Part shown: in pieces, positions 1 through 5,898 of the stretch | How positions within the stretch are numbered: position 1 is the first letter of the stretch | How the letters are laid out: every line of letters begins with the position of its first letter | Assembly (NCBI GenBank): GCA_013813955.1 | Contig: JACCQW010000248.1 | Span: 1-6,733, forward strand | Direction of reading: 5' to 3' | From: Solirubrobacterales bacterium | Lineage (GTDB): Bacteria; Actinomycetota; Thermoleophilia; Solirubrobacterales; Solirubrobacteraceae | Length of the DNA stretch: 6,733 bases | The notes under the pieces: generated by a model | Seen by the model: only the letters and a program-made list of their open reading frames with translations | Database searches by the model: none | What the model was told of the DNA's origin: nothing | Translations under genes and position numbers: made by a program

Positions 1-1
1 C

Positions 2-136
2 TTCAAGCGGGCCGCCGACCCGGCCGAGATCGCGCGCCTGGCCGTCTTCCGCGCCTCCGCCGACCGCGACTACGTCACCGGCTCCACGTACTTCATGGAC
101 GGGGGGCTGATGATGAACGTGGGCCAGGGCGCTTGA
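2..136 (+). CDS. Short-chain dehydrogenase/reductase (SDR), C-terminal end only
   Basis: Only the last 44 codons are present; the gene enters from the left edge and ends at TGA 134-136. The visible tail contains the motif YVTGSTYFMDGG followed by a short LMMNVGQGA end. This is the usual C-terminal signature of classical SDR enzymes of the FabG/glucose 1-dehydrogenase type, where the V-T-G and D-G-G residues close the substrate and cofactor pocket. The preceding DPAEIARLAVFRAS helix also fits, matching the usual 'EEIA..AVFLAS' segment with Arg in place of Leu. SDRs are cytoplasmic NAD(P)-dependent oxidoreductases of about 250 residues. The Rossmann domain and the catalytic Ser-Tyr-Lys lie outside the window, so the substrate cannot be read here. 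The resemblance to glucose 1-dehydrogenases and the nearby aldose epimerase make a sugar dehydrogenase plausible, but this is inference. Its stop overlaps the next gene's TTG start (TTGA). Confidence 0.85.
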   Translation, partial: FKRAADPAEIARLAVFRASADRDYVTGSTYFMDGGLMMNVGQGA

Positions 137-903
137 TCGGCCGCGAGCCGCGGGAGATCTGGCAGGACAGTCTCGAGGACGGCCAGCGCCGCCTGGCCCG
201 ATCCGCCCCGGTCCTCGCGGCGACCGGCCTGCTCGGTGGCTTCCACGTCACGCTCGGCCTACTCGCCCTCGTGGTGAGCACCGGAGCGCTGACGGCGGTG
301 ATGCCGGAAACCACCGCGCATGTACTCGGTTCGCTGACGTTCGGGATCGGATTCGTCTTCGTGACCGTTGGGCGCTCGGAGTTGTTCACCGAGAACTTCC
401 TCATTCCGGTCGCCGCCGCCTTGAAGGGGCACTGCGCCAAGAGCTCCGTCGCGCGCCTGTGGGCGATCACGTTCGTCCTGAACCTCGTCGGGATCGCGCT
501 CTTCGTCAGCCTGGCGAGCATCCCGGGGGTGCTCGAGCGCGACGCGCTGCAGGCGGCCGGGAATCTGGCCGACACCCTGGCCGAGCGCGATCTGCCGGCG
601 GCCGCCGCGAGCGCGGTCCTCGCCGGAGCGGTCATCACGACGTTCACCTGGCTCGCCGAGGCCGCGGAGAGCGACCTGACCAGGGTCTTCATCGCCCTGG
701 GCATCGGCTTCGTCCTGTTGGCCCCCAGCACCAACCACTCGGTCGTCGGCTTCGGCGAGATCCTCTTCGGGATCGTCGCCGACACCACGAGCGCCGACTG
801 GATCGACCTTCTGCGCAACACCGCCATCGCGCTCGTGGGCAACGTGGCCGGCGGGGTGATCCTGGTCGCCTTCGTCCGCGGCGTCCAGGCGGGAGCCGAG
901 TGA
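133..903 (+). CDS. Formate/nitrite transporter (FNT) family channel, YfdC-like
   Basis: A 256-residue polytopic membrane protein of the FNT (FocA/NirC) fold, closest in flavour to the YfdC branch. FNT proteins form pentameric inner-membrane channels for small monovalent anions such as formate, nitrite or hydrosulfide; the substrate of YfdC-like members is not established. A short soluble N-terminus (about 1-27) precedes six predicted membrane segments, near residues 28-50, 64-98, 107-128, 155-173, 185-213 and 229-249. The second segment is interrupted by the hallmark ELFTEN loop (83-88). The fifth is broken around NHSVVGF (201-207), which carries the conserved pore histidine at about His202. 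The TTG start at 133 is chosen because it gives a TTGA overlap with the SDR stop and places the EIW-DSLEDG-RRL N-terminus typical of this branch; the next in-frame Met (57) would remove the first membrane helix. A weak AGGG lies just upstream. The stop TGA overlaps the epimerase GTG. Confidence 0.9.
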   Translation: MIGREPREIWQDSLEDGQRRLARSAPVLAATGLLGGFHVTLGLLALVVSTGALTAVMPETTAHVLGSLTFGIGFVFVTVGRSELFTENFLIPVAAALKGHCAKSSVARLWAITFVLNLVGIALFVSLASIPGVLERDALQAAGNLADTLAERDLPAAAASAVLAGAVITTFTWLAEAAESDLTRVFIALGIGFVLLAPSTNHSVVGFGEILFGIVADTTSADWIDLLRNTAIALVGNVAGGVILVAFVRGVQAGAE

Positions 904-1844
904 CGGCCGGCGCACGACTGCCGTTCATGCCTTCCGGTCAGCAGATCGAGATCGTGCATCGTGAGCAGCGGGCGACGGTCGTGGAGGTCGGCGGGGCACT
1001 GCGCACCTACTGCATCGGCGAGCGCGAGGTTCTGGACGGGTACAGCTCCCACGAGCGCTGCACCGGGGCGCGCGGCCAGACGCTGATCCCGTGGCCCAAC
1101 CGGCTCGAGGGAGGTGCCTACACGTTCGACGGCCAGGAGCACCAACTGCCTGTCAGCGAGCCGGAGAAGCACAACGCCATCCACGGACTCGTCCGCTGGT
1201 CCAACTGGTCCGTAGCCGAGCGCGACAACCACCGTGTCGTCATGACCCACCGCCTGCACCCCCAGCCCGGCTACCCATTCGCGCTCGATCTCTCGATCGC
1301 CTACTCGCTGTCGGCAGCCGGGCTCAGGGTCACGACCACGGCGACGAACATCGGACCGAAGCCTTGTCCCTACGGGGCGGGCGCCCATCCGTATCTGACG
1401 GTTGGCACGGAGCTTCTCGACGACGCGATGCTGACCATTCCCGCGCACACCTGGCTGCCCGCCGACGGGCGCGGCATCCCGCACGGCGAGCAGCCGGTCG
1501 ACGGCACGCCCTACGACTTCCGCGCGGCCCGGACGATCGCCGGCACCGAGCTCGATACGGGCTACACCGACCTGCTGCGCGACGACGAGGGTCTCGCGCG
1601 CGTGGAGCTTTCCGTCAGGGGTGGCGACGCCGCGGTGGCGCTGTGGCTCGACGAGAGCCACCCCTACCTCATGGTCTTCACCGGGGACTCGCTGCCGGAG
1701 CCAGAGCACCGGCGCCGCGGCTTGGGCGTCGAAGCGATGACGTGCGCCCCCAACGCCTTTCGCAGCGGCGCAGGCCTTCGGGTCCTCGAGCCGGGATCGT
1801 CGTTCACCGGAGGTTGGGGCATCGAGCCCGGCCCGGGGGCATAA
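900..1844 (+). CDS. Aldose 1-epimerase (mutarotase, GalM-like, COG2017)
   Basis: A 314-residue cytoplasmic enzyme predicted to interconvert alpha and beta anomers of glucose, galactose or a related aldose. From the chosen start, family hallmarks appear in order: PWPNR with substrate-binding Arg68, NAIHG with His95, GAHPY with catalytic His163, the LDTGYTD segment with the conserved Asp (219 or 224), and GLGVEAMTCAPNAF with the catalytic Glu278. His163 and Glu278 correspond to the acid/base pair of characterised GalM enzymes, so all key residues are present and activity is likely. Length is normal for the family and there is no signal peptide. The start is GTG 900, giving a GTGA overlap with the FNT stop and a GGGAG motif at 891-895 four bases upstream. 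ATG 927 is an alternative (305 residues) that keeps the conserved PSG-Q start of the domain but lacks an obvious ribosome site. It is the last gene of the plus-strand run, convergent with the next gene. Confidence 0.92.
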   Translation: MTAGARLPFMPSGQQIEIVHREQRATVVEVGGALRTYCIGEREVLDGYSSHERCTGARGQTLIPWPNRLEGGAYTFDGQEHQLPVSEPEKHNAIHGLVRWSNWSVAERDNHRVVMTHRLHPQPGYPFALDLSIAYSLSAAGLRVTTTATNIGPKPCPYGAGAHPYLTVGTELLDDAMLTIPAHTWLPADGRGIPHGEQPVDGTPYDFRAARTIAGTELDTGYTDLLRDDEGLARVELSVRGGDAAVALWLDESHPYLMVFTGDSLPEPEHRRRGLGVEAMTCAPNAFRSGAGLRVLEPGSSFTGGWGIEPGPGA

Positions 1845-1860
1845 GGATCTCGGTCGATCC
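1845..1860. terminator. Weak inverted repeat between convergent genes, possible bidirectional terminator
   Basis: Immediately after the epimerase stop, GGATC (1845-1849) and GATCC (1856-1860) can form a 5-base-pair stem with a 6-base loop. It sits almost entirely in the 19-base gap between two convergent stop codons, where transcripts from both sides must end. No T-run follows on either strand and the stem is short, so this is a positional guess only; termination may be Rho-dependent or occur within the opposing genes. Confidence 0.2.
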
Positions 1861-1863
1861 CGA

Positions 1864-2322
1864 TCAGAAGCGGCCGCCCGGCCACGCGACGCCCGCGTAG
1901 CGCTCGACCACCGGGCCGGCCGGAGGCAGGACCGGGCAGAAGAGATCGCTGCGCACGACGGTGCCCGGGAAGATCCGCGCGAAGGGGTCCTCACGCCACG
2001 TCACCGGCTCGCGGGTGACGGTGATGGCGCCGCCGTAGCGGGCCTCGTCGAGTGCGAGCGTGGTCAGCGACACGAGCGCGTCGCCGAGGAGCGGGATCCA
2101 CCAGGCCATCGCGTCGCGACGCACCTGCTGGACCTCGGTTTGGTCGAACTCCAGCGCGGCATCCTCGTCGGGCAGCGCGCAGACGTGGGCGTACGCGCCG
2201 GAGACCGGCTCGCCCTGCAGGCAACGGGCGTCGATCATGAAGCAGCGTCCCGGCCCGCGCCCGGCGTGCAGGGTGCGGCCGTCGAAGCTGAGGTGCGCCG
2301 CACCGTCCGGAAGCTCGCCCAT
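1864..2322 (-). CDS. Protein of unknown function, 152 residues, coupled to redoxin
   Basis: I do not recognise this protein. It is the last gene of the GH15 run: its ATG (2322-2320) shares one base with the redoxin TGA (TGATG), so translation is probably coupled, and an AAGGA lies about 12 bases upstream. The 152 residues look soluble: no signal peptide and no membrane segment, although a mildly hydrophobic stretch WWIPLLGDALVSLTTLAL spans 74-91. There are four cysteines (27, 34, 48, 129), none in a CxxC arrangement. Acidic residues cluster around 52-63, and the C-terminal third is rich in Pro and aromatic residues, ending in AWPGGRF. The GC-rich codon use matches that of its neighbours, and the overlap with the redoxin argues that the gene is real rather than a shadow ORF. 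Its position suggests a role connected with the redoxin or GH15 enzyme, but nothing in the sequence says what. Confidence 0.75.
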   Translation of the reverse strand: MGELPDGAAHLSFDGRTLHAGRGPGRCFMIDARCLQGEPVSGAYAHVCALPDEDAALEFDQTEVQQVRRDAMAWWIPLLGDALVSLTTLALDEARYGGAITVTREPVTWREDPFARIFPGTVVRSDLFCPVLPPAGPVVERYAGVAWPGGRF

Positions 2323-2816
2323 CAGCGCTCGAAGTCCTTGCGCACCGCACGTGAGATCGCGCGCATGTCCTTGCGCAGGTCCTCGATGGTGGGGCGGCCC
2401 CAGTACCAGTTGCCGTCGTAGGCCGCGTGGATCGTCAGGTCCGGGTACAGCGTGAACGCCGTGGGCCGGTAGGGATGGTGCAGGGTGTCGGTCTCCTCCA
2501 GCAGGCCCAGCCGCGGCAGCCACGCCCGCTCGGCATCGGACAGGAAGGTGAAGCGCGCGCCGAGGCCGGCGCGGAACGCCGACTGCACCTCGGGCCGGTC
2601 GATGCTGACGACGACGATCCGCGCGTAGGCCACCTCGAACTCGTCCTGCGCCGCGGTGACCTCCCTCAGGTGGCGCTGCTCCTTCGGACACCACCAGCCG
2701 CGGGAGAACAGCAGCGCCACGGGGTCGCCGCTCGCCACCTCCGACAGCATGCGCTGACGGTGGGTGTGATCGGGCAGGTCGAGGTCGGGGAAGGGCTCGC
2801 CAGGATCCAGGCTCAT
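2322..2816 (-). CDS. AhpC/TSA-type redoxin (peroxiredoxin-like), single active-site Cys
   Basis: A 164-residue thioredoxin-fold protein of the peroxiredoxin-like group. The N-terminus GEPFPDLDLPDH (6-17) is the usual first strand region. The active-site loop is SRGWWCPKEQRHL with the only cysteine, Cys43; VVVSIDRPE (68-76), FTFLSDAE (89-96) and PYRPTAFTLYPD (115-126) follow the redoxin order. The second Cys of the common RG-WCPYC form is replaced by Glu46, and the classical PxxxTxxC motif is absent (Gly40 at the Thr position). It may be a one-Cys peroxidase or a redoxin with another role; the substrate is unknown. A Trp/Tyr-rich C-terminal motif, YDGNWYWGRPTIEDL (133-147), precedes a charged amphipathic helix, a pattern I associate with a subgroup annotated only as 'redoxin domain protein'. 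The ATG start is supported by GGAGG seven bases upstream and an ATGA overlap with the GH15 stop. Cytoplasmic. Confidence 0.88.
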   Translation of the reverse strand: MSLDPGEPFPDLDLPDHTHRQRMLSEVASGDPVALLFSRGWWCPKEQRHLREVTAAQDEFEVAYARIVVVSIDRPEVQSAFRAGLGARFTFLSDAERAWLPRLGLLEETDTLHHPYRPTAFTLYPDLTIHAAYDGNWYWGRPTIEDLRKDMRAISRAVRKDFER

Positions 2817-4606
2817 GTGCTCGCCTCCGCCTGCCCGGCGCCGTGTTCTGCGGTCTGGGTGAGGCGCCACGCGGCGTTGATCAGCCCGACGTGCGAGAAG
2901 GCCTGGGGGTAGTTGCCCAGCAGCTCCTTGCGGTCGGGGTCGGCCTCCTCGGACAGCAGGCCGAGATCGTTGGCGTAGGAGGTGGCCTGTTCGAACCACC
3001 TCTCGGCGCGGGCGACCTCGCCCCCCATCGCGAGGCACTCGACCAGCCAGTAGGTGCAGATGAGAAAGCCCATCGGATCCTCTGGCCAGCGGCGCACCAG
3101 GCCGATGTCGCCGAGCTCGCGCTCGACCGCCTCGATCGTCGCCCACATTCGCTCGTCGTCCGCGGGGAGGAAGTGCACGAGCGGCAGGAGGAGGACCGAG
3201 GCGTCCAGGTCGTCCGAGCCGAACGCGCCTGTATAGGCTCCCGCTCGCTCGCTCCAGCCTTTGGTCAGCACGGCGGCTCGCACGCGCTCGCGGGCCTCTT
3301 CCCAGCGGTTGACGCACGCGCCGTCCCCGAGCAGCGGCGCGAGCCGGATGGCGCGGTCGAGGGCGACCCAGCACATCACCTTGGAGGAGATGTACTGGCG
3401 CTGGCGATCGCGAGCCTCCCACATCCCGGCGTCCGGCTCGCGCCAGGTCGCGGCGGCGCGATCGGCCAGCGTGATGAGGAGCTCCCGGGTGGGCTCCTCG
3501 AGCTCTCCGAGCTGGTCGCGCAGCTGCTCGGCCGCGTCGAGCACCTCGCCGAGGACATCGAGCTGCTCCTGGTCCCATGCCGCGTTTCCGATCCGTACCG
3601 GCCGGCTGTCACGGAAGCCGGGCAGGTGCTCCAGCTCATGCTCGGCGAGGTTCCGCTCGCCCCCCACGCCGTACATGATCTGGACGCGCTCGTCGCCGAG
3701 GTGACCGCCGGCGTCCGCGATCCACCGAAACAGGCGGTTGGCCTCGTCGGGGCATGCCGCGATCCACAGCGAGCGGATCGTCAGGCTGAGATCGCGCAGC
3801 CACGCGTAGCGGTAGTCGAAGTTGAGATCCTCGCCGAGCTTCTCCGGCAGGGAGGTCGTCGCCGCGGCCACCACCGCACCGGTGGGCTGGAAGGTCAGGC
3901 CCTGCAACACCAGAGAGCTGCGTCGCACCGCGTCCCTGTGGCGCCCGTTGTAGCCGTCGTGCAGCTGCACCCAGGAGTTCCACCCGGCGATCGTGTCCTC
4001 CAGCGTGCTCTGATCTTCAGTCGTGCCCGACTCCTCGGACGGGGGCAGGGAGGCCAGGCGGAAGTTCACCTGCTCGCCCGCGTGAACCGTGAAGCGACCC
4101 GTGGCTATCCCGGGAGCCCGCGAGAGCGTGGTCGTGCTGGTCAGGTCCAGGCGCACCGGGCCGCCCCGCGCCGTCACCCCGTCGGTGGAGTCGAGGACGT
4201 GCGGGACGGTCATCCCGTACTCCATGCGTGGAGCGAACTCGGTGGCCATCTCGACGGTCCCCCGAGATCCCTCGACGCGTCGCAGCAGCACATGCGGGCT
4301 GCGCAGGCCGATCGCATGGCCTCGCGCCCCGAGCTCCAGGCCCAGCGCGTCGGTGATCGTCACCTCACCGCCCGCGGTCGTGAACACGGTTCGCAGCACC
4401 AGCGAGTCCGCCACGTACCGGCGCTCGACCTCGAAGGCGGCCGTCGGGCGCAGCGACCAGTGGCCGGCGTCGGGCCCGAGCAGCCGCGCAAAGACCGAGG
4501 CGGAGTCGAAGCGCGGCACGCACCACCAGTCCACGGAGCCCGCCCGGTCGATCAGAGCGGCCGAATGACAGTCGGACAAAAACCCGTAGTCCGCGATGGC
4601 GTTCAC
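2813..4606 (-). CDS. Glycoside hydrolase family 15 protein (glucoamylase/trehalase-like)
   Basis: A 597-residue enzyme predicted to hydrolyse terminal alpha-glucosidic bonds by inversion, releasing beta-D-glucose from trehalose or alpha-glucan ends. The N-terminal beta-sandwich domain (about 1-210) begins with IADYGFLSDCHSAALIDRAG and SVDWWCVPRFD, hallmarks of the bacterial/archaeal GH15 branch. The (alpha/alpha)6 barrel occupies about 225-585. It carries YRYAWLRDLSLTIRSLW (265-281), DAGMWEARDRQRQYISSKVM (392-411) with the probable catalytic acid Glu397, and SEEADP...ELLGNYPQAFSHVGLINAA (552-579) with the probable base at Glu553/Glu554. All key residues are present and length is normal. No signal peptide or membrane helix is seen, so the substrate is probably intracellular; mycobacterial trehalases belong to this branch, but trehalose and maltooligosaccharides cannot be distinguished here. 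The GTG start is supported by GGAAGGA six bases upstream. It is the first gene of a three-gene coupled run, its TGA overlapping the redoxin ATG (ATGA). Confidence 0.96.
   Translation of the reverse strand: MNAIADYGFLSDCHSAALIDRAGSVDWWCVPRFDSASVFARLLGPDAGHWSLRPTAAFEVERRYVADSLVLRTVFTTAGGEVTITDALGLELGARGHAIGLRSPHVLLRRVEGSRGTVEMATEFAPRMEYGMTVPHVLDSTDGVTARGGPVRLDLTSTTTLSRAPGIATGRFTVHAGEQVNFRLASLPPSEESGTTEDQSTLEDTIAGWNSWVQLHDGYNGRHRDAVRRSSLVLQGLTFQPTGAVVAAATTSLPEKLGEDLNFDYRYAWLRDLSLTIRSLWIAACPDEANRLFRWIADAGGHLGDERVQIMYGVGGERNLAEHELEHLPGFRDSRPVRIGNAAWDQEQLDVLGEVLDAAEQLRDQLGELEEPTRELLITLADRAAATWREPDAGMWEARDRQRQYISSKVMCWVALDRAIRLAPLLGDGACVNRWEEARERVRAAVLTKGWSERAGAYTGAFGSDDLDASVLLLPLVHFLPADDERMWATIEAVERELGDIGLVRRWPEDPMGFLICTYWLVECLAMGGEVARAERWFEQATSYANDLGLLSEEADPDRKELLGNYPQAFSHVGLINAAWRLTQTAEHGAGQAEAST
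2824..2828 (-). promoter_or_regulatory. Shine-Dalgarno site of the redoxin gene
   Basis: GGAGG on the minus strand lies inside the last codons of the GH15 gene, seven bases before the redoxin ATG (2816-2814). It is the strongest ribosome site in the window and fixes the redoxin start. Its presence means the redoxin can be initiated independently as well as through coupling to GH15 termination. Confidence 0.65.
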
Positions 4607-4612
4607 GCCGGG

Positions 4613-4619
4613 TCCTTCC
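4613..4619 (-). promoter_or_regulatory. Shine-Dalgarno site of the GH15 gene
   Basis: GGAAGGA on the minus strand ends six bases before the GTG at 4606-4604. It decides this non-ATG start, which also places the conserved NAIADYGFLSD motif right at the N-terminus as in other GH15 proteins of this branch. Confidence 0.6.
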
Positions 4620-4746
4620 GTCGCTGGGGTGTCGCCGTCATGAGCGGTGCGGAAGCAATTCCTGGGTGAGCGTGCCGACCGCGGCGGTCGTCTCTCCTGG
4701 TCTCACGATGCATCCTTTCGAGTCGAACGGCTGACGACAGCCTCAG

Positions 4747-4762
4747 GCTGCCCCCGGGCAGC
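4747..4762 (-). terminator. Possible hairpin terminator of the YbhN-type gene
   Basis: A perfect inverted repeat, GCTGCC (4747-4752) and GGCAGC (4757-4762) with a 4-base loop, lies about 38 bases past the YbhN stop on the minus strand. The stem is GC-rich and well placed, but no T-run follows it in the direction of transcription. It could be a factor-assisted terminator, or a chance hairpin in GC-rich DNA. Confidence 0.25.
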
Positions 4763-4799
4763 GGTTCCAGGCGACTCGTGCGACCGATTAATGGCCTTG

Positions 4800-5888
4800 T
4801 CAGATCCGCGCGGGGACGGCCGGAAGATCGTCGGCGCACGGGATCCGCGACGCCATCTCGTCGCGCAGGCTGCGCTTGAGCGCCCAGAACGCGAGGCCGC
4901 CCAGCACGGCCGGCAGCCAGAGGAGGAGGGCGCGGTAGGCCAGGACGCCCACTGCAGCGGCGGCGGCGGGAACCCCGAAGATGATCAGCGCGCCGATCAG
5001 GCCGGCGTCGACCCCCCCGATGCCGCCGGGCAGCGGCACGAGCGCGCCGAGCTGGCCGAGCAGGTAGGCCAAAAACAGGGCGGCCAGCGGCGGCGCCGGC
5101 CCGAAGGCGCGGAAGCACGCCCAGAACACGGCCAGGTCGAACAGGAGGTAGCCGATGGCGCCGGCCAGCAGCCGCACATCGCCCGAACGCAGCAGGACGC
5201 CCGCCTCGCCGATGCCGTCGGCGGTGGCGTCGAAGGCACGCGCCGCCGAGCGCAGCAGCCGGTGGCGCTCCGGCGCCGACCAGCTCTGTCCGACGCTGCG
5301 CGCCAGGCGTGGGGCGGCGAGCGTGACCAGGAGGGCGGCCACGACCGCCAGGCCGACCGGGCCGGCGCTCAGCACCAGCGAGCCCGGCCCGGCCACGAGG
5401 CCGAGCGCCAGCGCCGTCCCGATGAGGATCACCGCTGCGAGGTTGACGGCGCTCGTGATCAGGAAGAACGCGACGGTGCGACGCGCGATCCGCTCGATCG
5501 TCAGGCCGCTGCGCCGCAGCGCCCACGCCCCGAGCGCCAGCCCGCCGACGCCGCCGACCGGCAGCAGCGAAGCGGCGCCGAGCGACGACATGCCGAGCCG
5601 GTAGCTCATCCTCCAGGTCATCCGTGCGCAGAAGGCCGCGCGGAAGGCGACGACGTAGGCCAGGCAGGACAGCACCTCCAGCCCCGCGGCCAGCACGAGC
5701 CATCCCGGTGTGGCACGGGCCAGGCCCTCGCGAACGTCGGCGAGCCCGGGGACGAGCGTGATCGCGAGCCCGACGAAGGCGAGCAGCGCCGCGAGCTGGA
5801 GCAGCCGCCGGCGCAGACCGTGCATCTCCATGCCCTCGGGCATGTCGTCGATCGAGGCGACGGGAGGCGAGGCGACGGCTTCGGCCAT
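4800..5888 (-). CDS. YbhN/UPF0104 family integral membrane protein (flippase-like, LPG synthase TM-like)
   Basis: A 362-residue polytopic membrane protein of the UPF0104/YbhN family, related to the transmembrane half of lysylphosphatidylglycerol synthase MprF; some members are proposed lipid flippases, but the substrate here is unknown. After a soluble N-terminus (about 1-28) come roughly eight hydrophobic segments, near 29-48, 62-84, 98-122, 137-163, 170-192, 238-260, 264-286 and 295-336 (the last probably two helices). Family motifs are visible: SLLPVGGVGGLALGAWALRR (107-126) and LVPLPGGIGGVDAGLIGAL (283-301); the position commonly Glu in the second is Asp294 here. No C-terminal MprF aminoacyltransferase domain is present. 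The ATG start at 5888 is chosen because it leaves a 10-base gap to the carboxypeptidase stop; the AAAGG before it is too close to be a good ribosome site. Met16, Met20 or Met22 are alternatives. An upstream ATG at 6020 would overlap the previous gene by about 120 bases and is unlikely. Confidence 0.88.
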   Translation of the reverse strand: MAEAVASPPVASIDDMPEGMEMHGLRRRLLQLAALLAFVGLAITLVPGLADVREGLARATPGWLVLAAGLEVLSCLAYVVAFRAAFCARMTWRMSYRLGMSSLGAASLLPVGGVGGLALGAWALRRSGLTIERIARRTVAFFLITSAVNLAAVILIGTALALGLVAGPGSLVLSAGPVGLAVVAALLVTLAAPRLARSVGQSWSAPERHRLLRSAARAFDATADGIGEAGVLLRSGDVRLLAGAIGYLLFDLAVFWACFRAFGPAPPLAALFLAYLLGQLGALVPLPGGIGGVDAGLIGALIIFGVPAAAAAVGVLAYRALLLWLPAVLGGLAFWALKRSLRDEMASRIPCADDLPAVPARI

Positions 5889-5898
5889 GCCTTTGAGC

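Larger units (their letters stand above)
4607..4799. other. 193-base spacer upstream of the GH15 run; probable promoter and terminator region
   Basis: This is the largest non-coding stretch in the window, between the stop of the YbhN-type gene and the GH15 start. It should hold the end of the upstream transcript and the promoter of the GH15-redoxin-unknown run. It includes a locally AT-richer patch, GATTAATGG, near 4787-4795, and two short inverted repeats. One is GACCG/CGGTC at 4678-4690 (3-base loop); the other, at 4747-4762, is listed separately. I could not identify a confident -35/-10 pair. A 36-codon minus-strand reading frame (4603-4713) also lies here and is discussed under findings. 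Confidence 0.5.

Noticed and set aside
93..1994. 633-residue minus-strand open frame opposite the FNT and epimerase genes
   Set aside because: It lies antisense to two genes with clear family motifs, its translation is Arg/Ala/Pro-rich with no recognisable domain, and long antisense frames are expected in DNA with this GC content.
2817..3578. Upstream extension of the redoxin frame into the GH15 gene (418-residue frame)
   Set aside because: The upstream part is Arg/Pro-rich shadow sequence of GH15. The redoxin domain begins at the ATG at 2816, which has a strong GGAGG site.
2843..4669. 608-residue plus-strand open frame opposite the GH15 gene
   Set aside because: It mirrors the GH15 coding frame, has low-complexity Gly/Arg/Gln/His content and no domain. 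The GH15 catalytic motifs on the other strand leave no doubt which strand codes.
4780..4806. Promoter-like pieces CTGACA and TTAAT on the minus strand near the YbhN stop
   Set aside because: The spacing between the two elements is about 7 to 8 bases, far short of the roughly 17 needed for a -35/-10 pair, so no promoter call is made.
4603..5703. 366-residue minus-strand open frame overlapping the YbhN-type gene in another frame
   Set aside because: It is Arg/Ala-rich and out of frame with a gene showing membrane segments and UPF0104 motifs. Only its last 36 codons lie in the spacer, and these are treated as a separate weak observation.
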